NCBI GenBank assembly: GCA_030740295.1
Contig: JASLXP010001158.1
Span: forward strand, 1 to 17,374
DNA length: 17,374 nt
Direction: 5' to 3'
Origin: Planctomycetota bacterium
GTDB taxonomy: Bacteria; Planctomycetota; PUPC01; JACPCR01
Shown piece after piece: positions 9,359 to 16,682 of this stretch; the first letter of the stretch is position 1, and the number at the start of each line of letters is the position of its first letter. The translations under genes were made by a program, and so were the position numbers. A model generated the notes under the pieces. The model was not told the DNA's origin. It saw nothing but the letters and a program-made list of their open reading frames with translations, and did no database searches.

Positions 9359-9850
9359 ATGGCTGAAGATCAAGAAATTCCCTTCATCGCGTCCCAACAG
9401 GTTTCAATGCGCTTCGCATCGGGCAAGCTCGAAATGAAGCAGGAAGAAACCTGGCAGGAGGTATCGCTCGTTCGCCTGTTTCCATTCGGTGAGCCACGTG
9501 GGTGGCTATCGGTACTCGACAACGAAAAGAAAGAAATCGGTGTCCTCAGACATCTCGATGAGCTCTCATCAGAGAGTCTTGCCGCGGCCGAAGAATATCT
9601 TGCGCATCAGTATCTGATCCCAAAAATCCAGAGTATCGAATCCTGCAGTTTTCAAGGAGAAGAGACCACGTGGACGGTCGAAACAAATCGTGGCAACGTC
9701 ACCTTCAAGAGCGGATCGCTCAAAGACAACCTTGAGCAACTTCCACCGAATCGGCTCCTCCTGAAAGACAAGGATGGTAATCGGTATGAAATCCCAGACG
9801 TCACCGAATTAAATGCCAGCAGCCGCAAGTTTCTGGACTCTCAACTGTGA
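9359..9850 (+). CDS. DUF1854 family protein
   Basis: This encodes 163 residues from the ATG at 9359, which has AGGA at 9351-9354. A GTG at 9335, overlapping the previous stop, would add eight residues but has poorer context. The sequence fits DUF1854 throughout: EVSLVRLFPFGEPRGWLSVL, then KKEIGVLRHLDELSSESL, a central LIPKI segment, TWTVETNRGNVTF, and a terminal GNRYEIPDVTELNASSRKFL. The family is small, soluble and of unproven function. Many members sit beside ABC exporters, some annotated as linked to cyanophycin metabolism; no such exporter is present here. Its position between two metallohydrolases suggests a helper role in that unit, but this is only context. The family assignment is fairly secure. 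Confidence 0.8.
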   Translation: MAEDQEIPFIASQQVSMRFASGKLEMKQEETWQEVSLVRLFPFGEPRGWLSVLDNEKKEIGVLRHLDELSSESLAAAEEYLAHQYLIPKIQSIESCSFQGEETTWTVETNRGNVTFKSGSLKDNLEQLPPNRLLLKDKDGNRYEIPDVTELNASSRKFLDSQL

Positions 9851-9860
9851 TCATGTAGAG

Positions 9861-9931
9861 CATCCATCACCCCCACATTCCAACACTCCAACACTCCAAC
9901 ACTCAATCATCCAACACTCCATCCCAACCAT
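9861..9931 (+). repeat. G-free leader made of degenerate CCAACACT octamers
   Basis: There is not one G in the 71 bases 9861-9931. From 9864 to 9926 the sequence reads as octamers in register: CCATCACC, CCCACATT, three perfect CCAACACT copies (9880-9903), a 7-base variant, another perfect CCAACACT (9911-9918) and CCATCCCA. It ends directly at the creatininase start and leaves no room for a Shine-Dalgarno sequence. In RNA it would be unstructured. Confidence 0.85.
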
Positions 9932-10658
9932 GAACAACTCCCTATCCTCCGAAGTCCAAATGCAGCTCATGCGCCCCCGGCAGGTCGAAGAGGCCGGCAG
10001 GGCCTTCCCTGTAGCCTATGTGCCGTTTGGCTGTGTCGAGTGGCACGGACTGCATCTCCCGCTCGGCGTCGATTCCCTCAAGGCGCATGGCATTCTTGTG
10101 AAGTGCGCTGAGCAGTTCGGCGGCGTGGTCTACCCGCCCGTTTATTTTCACGATGGGTTCCCAAAAGAGCATCTTGTCCCCGTGGTGACGCACCTCTTTG
10201 AGAGGCTCAAGCAGACCGGATTCCGTGTCATCATCGGGATTTCGGGACACAACGTCCAGGGACAGATCGATATGATCAATAAGGCCCTCGAGTCGGTTGT
10301 AGCTGACGGTACGGCGGCTGGGATCGGGCTATGGGAAATGTCGCTGAGCCGCGGCGAAGAATCCTCCTCCGACCACGCGGCCAAGTGGGAGACCTCGAAC
10401 ATCATGTTCTTTTACGACGAGCTGGTGGACATCACGGCTCTCGGCGATGGCCCCATGAATCTGGACATGAAACCGCCTCACGGAATCGGTGGCCTTGACC
10501 CCCGTGAGCATGCCTCCGCCAAAGTAGGTGAACGCAACGTGGAGCTCTGCGCAGAATCGATCGGCAACAAAGCACGAGAGCTGCTCGATTCGCTGCCGGA
10601 AGAACATCGTCAGTTCGGAAAGGAAGACCTCCGCCCCGGAAACTGGTGGATGGTGTGA
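9930..10658 (+). CDS. Creatininase-family metal-dependent amidohydrolase
   Basis: This encodes 242 residues from the ATG at 9930. A longer reading frame from 9813 overlaps the DUF1854 gene and would translate the CA-rich repeat, so it is rejected. The creatininase signature is clear: FGCVEWHGLHLPLGVDS (33-49) holds the metal ligands Glu37, His39 and Asp48; ISGHN at 104-108 corresponds to the usual NGHGGN; and DHAAKWETSNIMF (148-160) matches the D-HAGE-ETS motif of the family. Members open cyclic amides or cleave formamides (creatinine, mycofactocin precursor, 3-dehydro-guloside lyase-like neighbours and others), so the substrate cannot be named. It is cytoplasmic with no signal peptide. It closes the plus-strand unit, and its 3' end lies in an inverted repeat shared with the convergent gene. 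Confidence 0.85.
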   Translation: MNNSLSSEVQMQLMRPRQVEEAGRAFPVAYVPFGCVEWHGLHLPLGVDSLKAHGILVKCAEQFGGVVYPPVYFHDGFPKEHLVPVVTHLFERLKQTGFRVIIGISGHNVQGQIDMINKALESVVADGTAAGIGLWEMSLSRGEESSSDHAAKWETSNIMFFYDELVDITALGDGPMNLDMKPPHGIGGLDPREHASAKVGERNVELCAESIGNKARELLDSLPEEHRQFGKEDLRPGNWWMV

Positions 10659-10685
10659 GATCCGCGCTACGCACACACCATCCAC
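10646..10685. terminator. Perfect 12-bp inverted repeat across two convergent gene ends
   Basis: GTGGATGGTGTG (10646-10657) pairs exactly with CACACCATCCAC (10674-10685) across a 16-base loop. It covers the last codons of the creatininase gene and of the opposing unknown gene, so transcripts from either strand can form the same hairpin. There is no U-tract on either side, so intrinsic termination is not certain; a 3'-end stabilising hairpin is equally possible. Confidence 0.55.
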
Positions 10686-11428
10686 TGCATGGCTCGGCGG
10701 CGTATCATTCTCTTGAACGGGAGAGCGCCCGGCTCTGCAAGGAAACAGAGGATCTCACCCGATGTGGAAGGCTGCATCATTGCCAGGTGGAGTCCTTCAC
10801 TCCAGTGAATCGGCCATCGGGGCGCACCGATGGCAACGAAGTCGCAGTTGGACTTAACATGCTCATCACAGATGACGGGCTGCATGGTGGTGACAAATGA
10901 AATATGGGACGGCCCGCCGGTGTCATTGTCGGCCATGCCGAAGAGCTGTTGGATTCCGACCTGGATTGTGTGCCCTGCGCGGACATGCTCCTTCAGCTCG
11001 TCAAGGTCGCCTTCCACTGCATTTCCATTTTCATCGTGTTCGTACACGAGCCGCCATCGATCAAAGGTGTACCAACGATAGATTCCGTATGCATAGGCCC
11101 GGCTCTCGTCCAATCGCTCGTCGCCCCATCGCCACTTCACGTGGCTGAATGCCCCGGAGGTATCGTACCGGAAGATGCTGATGTAGGGCTGGTCAATATC
11201 CTGCCCATGATGAACGTAGCTGTGGTGATGGCTCATCAGACCGGCGAAAGCTCCTGCCTCTCCGGCATACGTCTGCTGGAAATAGAGCGTCTCCTCGTAG
11301 GTGTCCGTGGTCATGTAGAGTCGAAGGTCCGCTCCGCGCCATACGGCATCGGAAAGCGCGGCCGGGTCACCTGATGAGACAGAGAGATCTTTCAGTTGCT
11401 CGAGGGTAAGTTTCCAGTCTTCGTTCAT
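10667..11428 (-). CDS. Uncharacterised 253-residue soluble protein
   Basis: I do not recognise this family. The protein has no signal peptide or membrane segment. It is rich in aromatic residues, Asp and His. Notable stretches are SHHHSYVHHG (66-75), the aromatic YAYGIYRWYTFDRWRLVYEH (112-131), HTIQVGIQQLFGMADNDTGG (153-172) and PSHISFVTTMQPVICDEHVK (173-192). The clustered histidines could bind a metal, but no known metal-site pattern is complete. The 10667-11428 frame has strong coding character, and its start overlaps the stop of a short upstream ORF as ATGA, so translation is probably coupled. It converges on the creatininase gene through a shared hairpin. The confidence is for being a real gene; the function is open. 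Confidence 0.75.
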   Translation of the reverse strand: MNEDWKLTLEQLKDLSVSSGDPAALSDAVWRGADLRLYMTTDTYEETLYFQQTYAGEAGAFAGLMSHHHSYVHHGQDIDQPYISIFRYDTSGAFSHVKWRWGDERLDESRAYAYGIYRWYTFDRWRLVYEHDENGNAVEGDLDELKEHVRAGHTIQVGIQQLFGMADNDTGGPSHISFVTTMQPVICDEHVKSNCDFVAIGAPRWPIHWSEGLHLAMMQPSTSGEILCFLAEPGALPFKRMIRRRAMQWMVCA

Positions 11429-11532
11429 GTCAGCTCAAGATTTGGACATGCCCAATCAGGTGTCGATGACGCGAGCAAGTACCTTGAGTATTCCTCATCA
11501 TCCACCACCAGTAATTTGAGCGGATCTTTCAT
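11425..11532 (-). pseudogene. 35-codon ORF resembling the start of a response-regulator receiver domain
   Basis: This minus-strand ORF begins at an ATG with AAGGA upstream and encodes MKDPLKLLVVDDEEYSRYLL followed by a 15-residue tail. LKLLVVDDEE is the classic first beta strand and acidic pocket of CheY-like receiver domains, and YSRYLL matches the first helix. The phospho-acceptor aspartate, the conserved Thr/Ser and Lys, and any output domain are all missing. The stop overlaps the start of the next gene as ATGA. The simplest reading is the remnant of a response regulator whose middle and end were deleted. A functional small peptide or translational leader for the downstream gene is the alternative, favoured by the intact ribosome-binding site and tight coupling. 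Confidence 0.55.
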
Positions 11533-11553
11533 CTTGCATCCTTTTTCTTGAAC

Positions 11554-11573
11554 CGGAATCCAACCAGATTCCG
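11554..11573. other. 7-bp dyad upstream of the receiver-like ORF
   Basis: CGGAATC (11554-11560) and GATTCCG (11567-11573) form a perfect inverted repeat with a 6-base centre, about 20 bases upstream of the minus-strand ATG at 11532. It could be an operator or a leader hairpin. The remaining sequence to 11650 shows no convincing gene. Confidence 0.35.
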
Positions 11574-11652
11574 CCGGAACCATCAGCCCGCTCAGTATCC
11601 TTAAAATGACAGAGATTGAAAGCTGAGAATCCTGACATTCTAGAAATTCCTC

Positions 11653-11688
11653 TTGACCTCCAGCAGATATAGTGTAAAAAATACACTA
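11653..11688 (+). promoter_or_regulatory. Promoter of NAD operon with overlapping NrtR-type operator
   Basis: A -35 box TTGACC (11653-11658) is followed after 16 bp by a weak -10, TAAAAA (11675-11680). A perfect palindrome, TAGTGTA-AAAAA-TACACTA (11670-11688), covers the -10 region, where a bound repressor would block RNA polymerase. NrtR is encoded two genes downstream, and members of that family are known to bind palindromic sites in front of NAD genes, so this is probably its operator and the operon is autoregulated. The pncB ribosome-binding site GAGG (11695-11698) follows. Confidence 0.75.
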
Positions 11689-11704
11689 ACAACTGAGGCT
11701 TGCC

Positions 11705-13177
11705 ATGAATACACAGACCCAGATCTACAAGGCGCCCCTCGGATTGCTTACCGACCTCTACCAGCTCACCATGGCCTTCGGTTACTGGAAGTCCGGACTG
11801 ACTGAGCGGGAGGCCGTATTTAATCTCTTCTATCGAAAGAACCCGTTCGGTGGGGAGTTCGCCATCGCGTGCGGCCTTGAAAGCGTTATCCATTACCTGA
11901 ACGATTTCTGTTTTCGGGAGGAGGACATCGATTACCTGCGGGGACTCACCGGCAATGACGGCCAGCCGTTGTTCGAAAGCGAGTTCCTCGGCTGGCTGCT
12001 CAGGATGGAGTTTTCCTGTGATGTCCGTGCCATTCCTGAGGGGACGGTCGTATTTCCTCACGAGCCGCTGCTGCGGATTTCGGGGCCCCTCATCCAGTGC
12101 CAGTTGATCGAAAGCGCGCTGCTGAATCTGATGAACTTCCAGACTCTCATAGCCACAAAATCCGCGCGCATCTGCATGTCCACCCGTGGTGAGCCGGTTC
12201 TCGAATTCGGTCTGCGCCGTGCACAGGGCATCGATGGCGCGCTGTCCGCCAGCCGTTCCGCTTATATGGGTGGATGCGCGGCCACTTCGAATGTGCTGGC
12301 CGGCAAGGTTTTCGGCATACCGGTGAAGGGTACGCATGCGCACAGTTGGGTGATGGCTTTCGATGATGAGCTCGAAGCATTTGAAGCATACGCGGTTGCA
12401 ATGCCAAACAACTGCGTGTTTCTCGTCGATACTTATGACACCCTCGATGGTGTAAAGAGGGCCATCCGAACAGGCCAGCGGCTGAGAGAGAAGGGATATG
12501 AAATGGTCGGCATCCGGCTCGATTCAGGAGACCTTGCTCAGCTCAGCATCGATGCAAGGCAGATCCTGGATGAGGCCGGATTTGATGGGGCTGCCATTGT
12601 CGCCAGTAACGATCTGAATGAAGCCCTGATTACCGGGCTCAAGGAGCAAGGCGCAACCATCAACGTCTGGGGCGTGGGAACAAAACTGGCAACCGCGTAT
12701 GAACAGCCCGCGCTTGGTGGCGTCTACAAGCTCGCGGCCATTCGCGATCCTGGCGAAGAGTGGCGCTATCGAGTCAAGCTCTCGAACGAGCCCGTCAAAG
12801 TCAGCAACCCCGGCCTGCAGCAGGTGAGACGTTTCAGTGAAAATGGGCAGTTTCGAGCGGACGTTATCTATGACGAACGGCTCGGCATTCCGGATGAATG
12901 CCAATACAACCCCATCGGTGAAAATGCTCTGTCAGAGGTTACTGCCGGTGCCGATCACGAAGACCTGCTCGTGCCTGTTTTCGAAAGTGGCAGACAGGTC
13001 TACGAGACACCAGACCTCGAAGATGTAAGGCAGATGACTCAGGAACAGCTTGCTCGTCTGCCGGACGGAAGCAGGCAGCTTTTCGATCCTGTTCCTTACA
13101 CTGTGGGTCTGGAAAAGCAGTTACATGAATTGAAGCTCAGCCTGATGGAACGGGCGCTCCAGGGAGGTGCATCGTGA
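11705..13177 (+). CDS. pncB: Nicotinate phosphoribosyltransferase
   Basis: This converts nicotinate, PRPP and ATP to nicotinate mononucleotide, the entry step of the Preiss-Handler pathway, in the cytoplasm. It is 490 residues, normal for the family. Diagnostic motifs appear in order: GLLTDLYQLTMA near the N-terminus (13-24), EFGLRRAQG (167-175), GTHAHSW (209-215, including the histidine region phosphorylated in this enzyme family), LVDTYDT (240-246), IRLDSGD (270-276, phosphate-binding region), SNDLNE (301-306) and GVGTKL (323-328). The ATG at 11705 has GAGG six bases upstream. It is the first gene of the NAD operon, and its stop overlaps the GTG start of nadE by four bases, so the two are translationally coupled. 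An operator-like palindrome lies just upstream of its ribosome-binding site. Confidence 0.96.
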   Translation: MNTQTQIYKAPLGLLTDLYQLTMAFGYWKSGLTEREAVFNLFYRKNPFGGEFAIACGLESVIHYLNDFCFREEDIDYLRGLTGNDGQPLFESEFLGWLLRMEFSCDVRAIPEGTVVFPHEPLLRISGPLIQCQLIESALLNLMNFQTLIATKSARICMSTRGEPVLEFGLRRAQGIDGALSASRSAYMGGCAATSNVLAGKVFGIPVKGTHAHSWVMAFDDELEAFEAYAVAMPNNCVFLVDTYDTLDGVKRAIRTGQRLREKGYEMVGIRLDSGDLAQLSIDARQILDEAGFDGAAIVASNDLNEALITGLKEQGATINVWGVGTKLATAYEQPALGGVYKLAAIRDPGEEWRYRVKLSNEPVKVSNPGLQQVRRFSENGQFRADVIYDERLGIPDECQYNPIGENALSEVTAGADHEDLLVPVFESGRQVYETPDLEDVRQMTQEQLARLPDGSRQLFDPVPYTVGLEKQLHELKLSLMERALQGGAS

Positions 13178-15159
13178 AGACTGTAAAGGTCGCCGCAGCA
13201 GCATTGAATCAGACCCCGTTGGCGTGGGATGGAAATCTCTCAAACATCGTCGAGGCCATTTCGGAAGCACGAGGGCAGGGCGTCGGCATCCTGTGTCTGC
13301 CGGAGCTCTGCATTTCCGGGTACGGCTGCGAAGACATGTTTCTCTCGAAGAGTGTCGTCGACGCAGCCGTGGTCGCTCTGCTTCAGATTGCGCCGCATAC
13401 GGAGGGCATTGTCGTTTCGGCAGGTCTGCCGATCCTGTTTCAGAACGCCGTATTCAATGCAGCCTGTCTGCTGGTGGATGGCCGCGTTGCCGGCTTTGTT
13501 GCCAAGCAGAATCTTGCCGGTGAGGGGCTGCACTATGAGCCGCGGTGGTTCAAGCCGTGGCCGGCGGGGCTGCGGTCACGCATCCGTGTTGGTGACGATG
13601 AGTACCCCATTGGTGATCTGTATTTCGAATGTGGCGGCATCGGCATTGGCTTCGAGATCTGCGAAGATGCGTGGGTAGCCAAAAGGCCGGGCGGCGACCT
13701 TTCGCTCAAGGGCGTGGATATCATTCTGAACCCGAGCGCAAGCCACTTTGCCTTTGGGAAGTCGAAGGTGAGACGACAATTTGTCATCGAAGGCTCACGC
13801 GCTTTCGGTGTCACCTATGTCTACGCCAATCTTCTTGGCAACGAGGCTGGCCGTATCATCTACGATGGCGATGCACTCATCGCTTCCGCGGGGAATCTCA
13901 TCGCTGAAGGCACCAGATTTTCATTCGCCGATTCAATCGTCACCACGGCGCTTATCGATATCGACCAGACTCGAATGACGAAGGCAAGAACCGGAAGTTT
14001 TCGTCCGCAGCTTGACGCGGGCGAAGAGGGCCGGGTTGAGTGTGAATTCTCCTGGCCGGCAGGCAATGACCTGCCGTCAAAACCAATTGAGCCTGAGAAT
14101 GTTTCAAAGGAAGAAGAATTCACTCGCGCCGTCTGTCTTGGGCTCTTCGACTACCTGCGCAAATCGAAATCGGATGGTTTCGTAGTCTCGCTCAGTGGCG
14201 GCGCGGATTCATCAGCGGTGGCAACGCTTATCGCTCAGATGGTTTCCATCGGAGTCACGGAACTTGGTGTCGATTCCTTTCTGTCAAAACTCGGCAGGGA
14301 TACGAGTTCAGAGGTCGCTGAAGAAACAGGCATCACACGATCATTACTGACGTGCGCTTATCAGGGCACGCGCAACAGTTCCGATGAAACCCGAAATGCG
14401 GCCAGAGAGCTCGCCTCCGCCCTGAATGCGACGTACACCGAATTCGAAATAGATCGCATCGTAGACGATTACACAGAGCTTGCGGCAGAGGCTCTTGGAA
14501 GACCGTTGAACTGGGAAAATGACGACATAGCGCTGCAGAATATCCAGGCCCGTTCGAGGGCGCCCAGTGTCTGGATGCTGGCGAATCTCAAGAACGCGCT
14601 GCTCGTTTCCACTAGCAACCGCTCCGAAGCCGCAGTCGGCTACGCGACCATGGACGGCGATACCAGTGGTGGCCTTTCACCCATCGCCGGAATCGATAAG
14701 GCGTTCCTGAAAGACTGGCTCGCATGGATGGCCGATACAGGCCCTGAGGGAGGAGAGCCAGTTCCCGCGCTGAAGCATGTCATCAGTCTGCAGCCGACCG
14801 CAGAGCTGCGTCCGCCTTCGGAGGGCCAGACGGACGAGGAAGATCTGATGCCTTACAGGCTTCTTGATGCCATCGAGCGCGCGGCGATCAGGGATAAACG
14901 GAGCCCTGTCGAGATATTCAAACTGATGCGCGACCAGTTCGAGGAATACTCCGCCGAGGATCTCGGCAACTGGATAGACCGATTCTTCCGGCTCTGGTGC
15001 CGCAACCAATGGAAACGGGAACGGTACGCTCCGAGCTTCCATCTCGACGATGAAAACCTTGACCCCAAGACCTGGTGCCGGTTCCCGATCCTGTCCGGCG
15101 GTTTCGAGAAGGAACTGAGCGACCTTCGAAAACTCGTCAATGAAACTGCCTCTGACTGA
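13174..15159 (+). CDS. nadE: Glutamine-dependent NAD+ synthetase
   Basis: This amidates nicotinate adenine dinucleotide to NAD, using ATP and glutamine, in the cytoplasm. It is 661 residues with two domains. The N-terminal nitrilase-type glutaminase (1-290) has the complete catalytic triad: Glu44 in [10 protein letters not shown], Lys111 in [10 protein letters not shown] and Cys163 in FEICEDAW. The C-terminal synthetase domain carries the ATP pyrophosphatase loop [11 protein letters not shown] (339-349), [10 protein letters not shown] (455-464) and the [20 protein letters not shown] region (479-498). The length matches the long glutamine-using form rather than the short ammonia-only form. The start is GTG, preceded by a strong AGGGAGGTG, and overlaps the pncB stop. 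The nrtR gene follows after a 5-bp gap. Confidence 0.96.
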   Translation: MKTVKVAAAALNQTPLAWDGNLSNIVEAISEARGQGVGILCLPELCISGYGCEDMFLSKSVVDAAVVALLQIAPHTEGIVVSAGLPILFQNAVFNAACLLVDGRVAGFVAKQNLAGEGLHYEPRWFKPWPAGLRSRIRVGDDEYPIGDLYFECGGIGIGFEICEDAWVAKRPGGDLSLKGVDIILNPSASHFAFGKSKVRRQFVIEGSRAFGVTYVYANLLGNEAGRIIYDGDALIASAGNLIAEGTRFSFADSIVTTALIDIDQTRMTKARTGSFRPQLDAGEEGRVECEFSWPAGNDLPSKPIEPENVSKEEEFTRAVCLGLFDYLRKSKSDGFVVSLSGGADSSAVATLIAQMVSIGVTELGVDSFLSKLGRDTSSEVAEETGITRSLLTCAYQGTRNSSDETRNAARELASALNATYTEFEIDRIVDDYTELAAEALGRPLNWENDDIALQNIQARSRAPSVWMLANLKNALLVSTSNRSEAAVGYATMDGDTSGGLSPIAGIDKAFLKDWLAWMADTGPEGGEPVPALKHVISLQPTAELRPPSEGQTDEEDLMPYRLLDAIERAAIRDKRSPVEIFKLMRDQFEEYSAEDLGNWIDRFFRLWCRNQWKRERYAPSFHLDDENLDPKTWCRFPILSGGFEKELSDLRKLVNETASD

Positions 15160-15164
15160 CTCTC

Positions 15165-15854
15165 ATGCCTCATACCTACGAATACCCGAGACCTGCGTTG
15201 ACCGTCGATTGCGTTGTTTTCGGACTCGACGACGAAGATCTGAAAGTCATCCTGATCCAGCGCGACCTCGATCCCTTTCAAGGCCGATGGGCTCTGCCTG
15301 GCGGCTTTGTAGAGATGGACGAAACGCTGGAAAACGCGGCCCTCCGTGAACTGGAGGAAGAGACCGGAATCAGGAACGTGTTTCTCGAACAGCTTTACAC
15401 CTTTGGCGAGCCCAATCGCGATCCGAGAGAGAGGGTGGTCACCGTGGCGTACTACGCGCTTGTGAATCTGCGGGGTTACCGCATTCATGCAGCGACCGAT
15501 GCCCGGGATGCCGCCTGGTTTTCAGTAAGCAGTACTCCCCCCCTGGCTTTCGACCACGAAGAGGTCCTTGAATGTGCGCTGAATCGGCTCGAAGGAAAAG
15601 TCCGTTACGCTCCCATTGGTTTCGAGCTGCTTCCTCGGAAATTCACCCTGACTCAACTGCAACATCTCTACGAAAGAATCCTCGAGCGGGAGCTTGATAA
15701 ACGAAACTTCCGAAAGAAGATCTTGGCCATGGACCTGCTGATCGAGCTAGACGAGATTGAAAAAGGTGTCGCGCACCGGGCCGCCCGTCTCTATCGATTC
15801 GACCGCAGAAAGTATCGCCAACTCGAACGCAAAGGTTTCAACTTCGAACTCTAG
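15165..15854 (+). CDS. nrtR: NrtR, Nudix-related transcriptional repressor of NAD metabolism
   Basis: This encodes 229 residues. Residues 1-145 are a Nudix domain, beginning with the family-typical [16 protein letters not shown]. The Nudix box is fully intact: Gly47, Glu53, Arg61-Glu62, Glu65-Glu66 and Gly68 keep the spacing GX5EX7REUXEEXGU. Residues about 150-229 match the NrtR winged-helix DNA-binding region ([31 protein letters not shown], and a C-terminal ARLYRFD). In characterised members ADP-ribose releases the repressor from DNA. Here it is the third gene of an NAD salvage operon whose promoter carries a perfect palindrome, so autorepression is likely. The intact Nudix box means ADP-ribose or a similar nucleotide might also be hydrolysed; many NrtR proteins have lost this. 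A plain ADP-ribose pyrophosphatase is the less likely alternative. Confidence 0.92.
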   Translation: MPHTYEYPRPALTVDCVVFGLDDEDLKVILIQRDLDPFQGRWALPGGFVEMDETLENAALRELEEETGIRNVFLEQLYTFGEPNRDPRERVVTVAYYALVNLRGYRIHAATDARDAAWFSVSSTPPLAFDHEEVLECALNRLEGKVRYAPIGFELLPRKFTLTQLQHLYERILERELDKRNFRKKILAMDLLIELDEIEKGVAHRAARLYRFDRRKYRQLERKGFNFEL

Positions 15855-15866
15855 GAGGACCACGCA

Positions 15867-16682
15867 ATGGGAAACACTCAACTTCTCGTTATCGATCCCC
15901 AGGTTGATTTCTGTGATCCGGAAGGCGCGTTGTTCGTCACTGGCGCTCAGGAAGACATGCAGCGGCTTTCGGAATTTATCAGCAGAAACGCAGACAAGCT
16001 CGAAGCCATCCACTGCACCCTCGACAATCACCACGTGATGGACATCGCCCATCCGCTCTGGTGGCAGGATTCCGATGGCAATCCGCCGGACCCTTTCACG
16101 ATCATCGATCCGGACGCGGTAGAATCCGGCGCCTGGAGCACGGCGCAGACAGACGCACGAGGCCGATCGCTGAACTACGTGAAAACACTTGGCCAGAATG
16201 GACGATACCCACTCTGCATCTGGCCGCCCCATTGCCTCATCGGCAGCAGTGGTGCCGCGGTATTGCCGGAACTATTCGCAGCGTTTACCGACTGGGAAGC
16301 ATCGGGCCGGAAGACGGTGAACTACATCCGCAAGGGCAGTAATCCCTGGACCGAGCATTACAGCGCCATTCAGGCGGACGTGCCCGATCCTGAAGATCCC
16401 GGTACATTGCTGAACGCATCGCTCATCCACGCCCTGGAAGAGGCAGATCAGGTGTTCATCGCGGGCGAGGCCGGCAGCCACTGCGTGGCGAATACCGTGC
16501 GAGATCTAGCTGAAAACTTCAGGGATTCGGATTCCATAAAAAAGCTGGTTCTGCTTGAGGACACCACCAGCCCAGTGCCGGGATTTGAGAGCTTTCAAGA
16601 GGAATTCCTAGAAGACCTGTCCGCTCGTGGAATGCAACTGACGCTGACGGTTGATGCTAATTTATCTTCTTCAGCTCGATAA
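15867..16682 (+). CDS. pncA: Nicotinamidase (isochorismatase-like cysteine hydrolase)
   Basis: This deaminates nicotinamide to nicotinate, feeding PncB. It is 271 residues, longer than the roughly 190-220 of typical bacterial enzymes, with extra sequence in the middle and a short Ser-rich tail. The catalytic triad is present: Asp10 (LLVIDPQVDF), Lys156 (NYIRKGSNPW) and Cys206 (EAGSHCVANT). Metal ligands are likely Asp53 and His55 in TLDNHH, His62, and His122 in IWPPHCLIGSSGA; this WPxHC motif is characteristic of nicotinamidases. AGGAGG at the end of nrtR gives a strong ribosome-binding site 12 bp downstream of that gene. It is the last gene of the operon, and its final 26 bp overlap the end of the opposing DUF4091 gene. 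The context makes nicotinamidase far more likely than another isochorismatase. Confidence 0.9.
   Translation: MGNTQLLVIDPQVDFCDPEGALFVTGAQEDMQRLSEFISRNADKLEAIHCTLDNHHVMDIAHPLWWQDSDGNPPDPFTIIDPDAVESGAWSTAQTDARGRSLNYVKTLGQNGRYPLCIWPPHCLIGSSGAAVLPELFAAFTDWEASGRKTVNYIRKGSNPWTEHYSAIQADVPDPEDPGTLLNASLIHALEEADQVFIAGEAGSHCVANTVRDLAENFRDSDSIKKLVLLEDTTSPVPGFESFQEEFLEDLSARGMQLTLTVDANLSSSAR

Noticed and set aside
9864..9926. Octamer repeats as a possible CRISPR array
   Set aside because: Units are only 8 bases, contiguous and degenerate, with no spacers and no cas genes nearby.
9813..9929. Upstream extension of the creatininase gene
   Set aside because: It would overlap the DUF1854 gene and translate the CA-rich octamer repeat into a low-complexity segment; the family fold begins after the ATG at 9930.
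11629..11642. Short dyad AGAAT/ATTCT upstream of the NAD promoter
   Set aside because: Five-base arms are expected by chance in AT-rich intergenic DNA, and it lies outside the promoter boxes.
11498..12343. Minus-strand open frame of 281 codons opposite pncB
   Set aside because: Most of it is antisense to a gene with unmistakable NAPRT motifs. It has no family motif and would cover the NAD operon promoter and operator.
14853..15488. Minus-strand open frame of 211 codons spanning the nadE-nrtR junction
   Set aside because: It is antisense to two clearly identified genes and has no recognisable motif.
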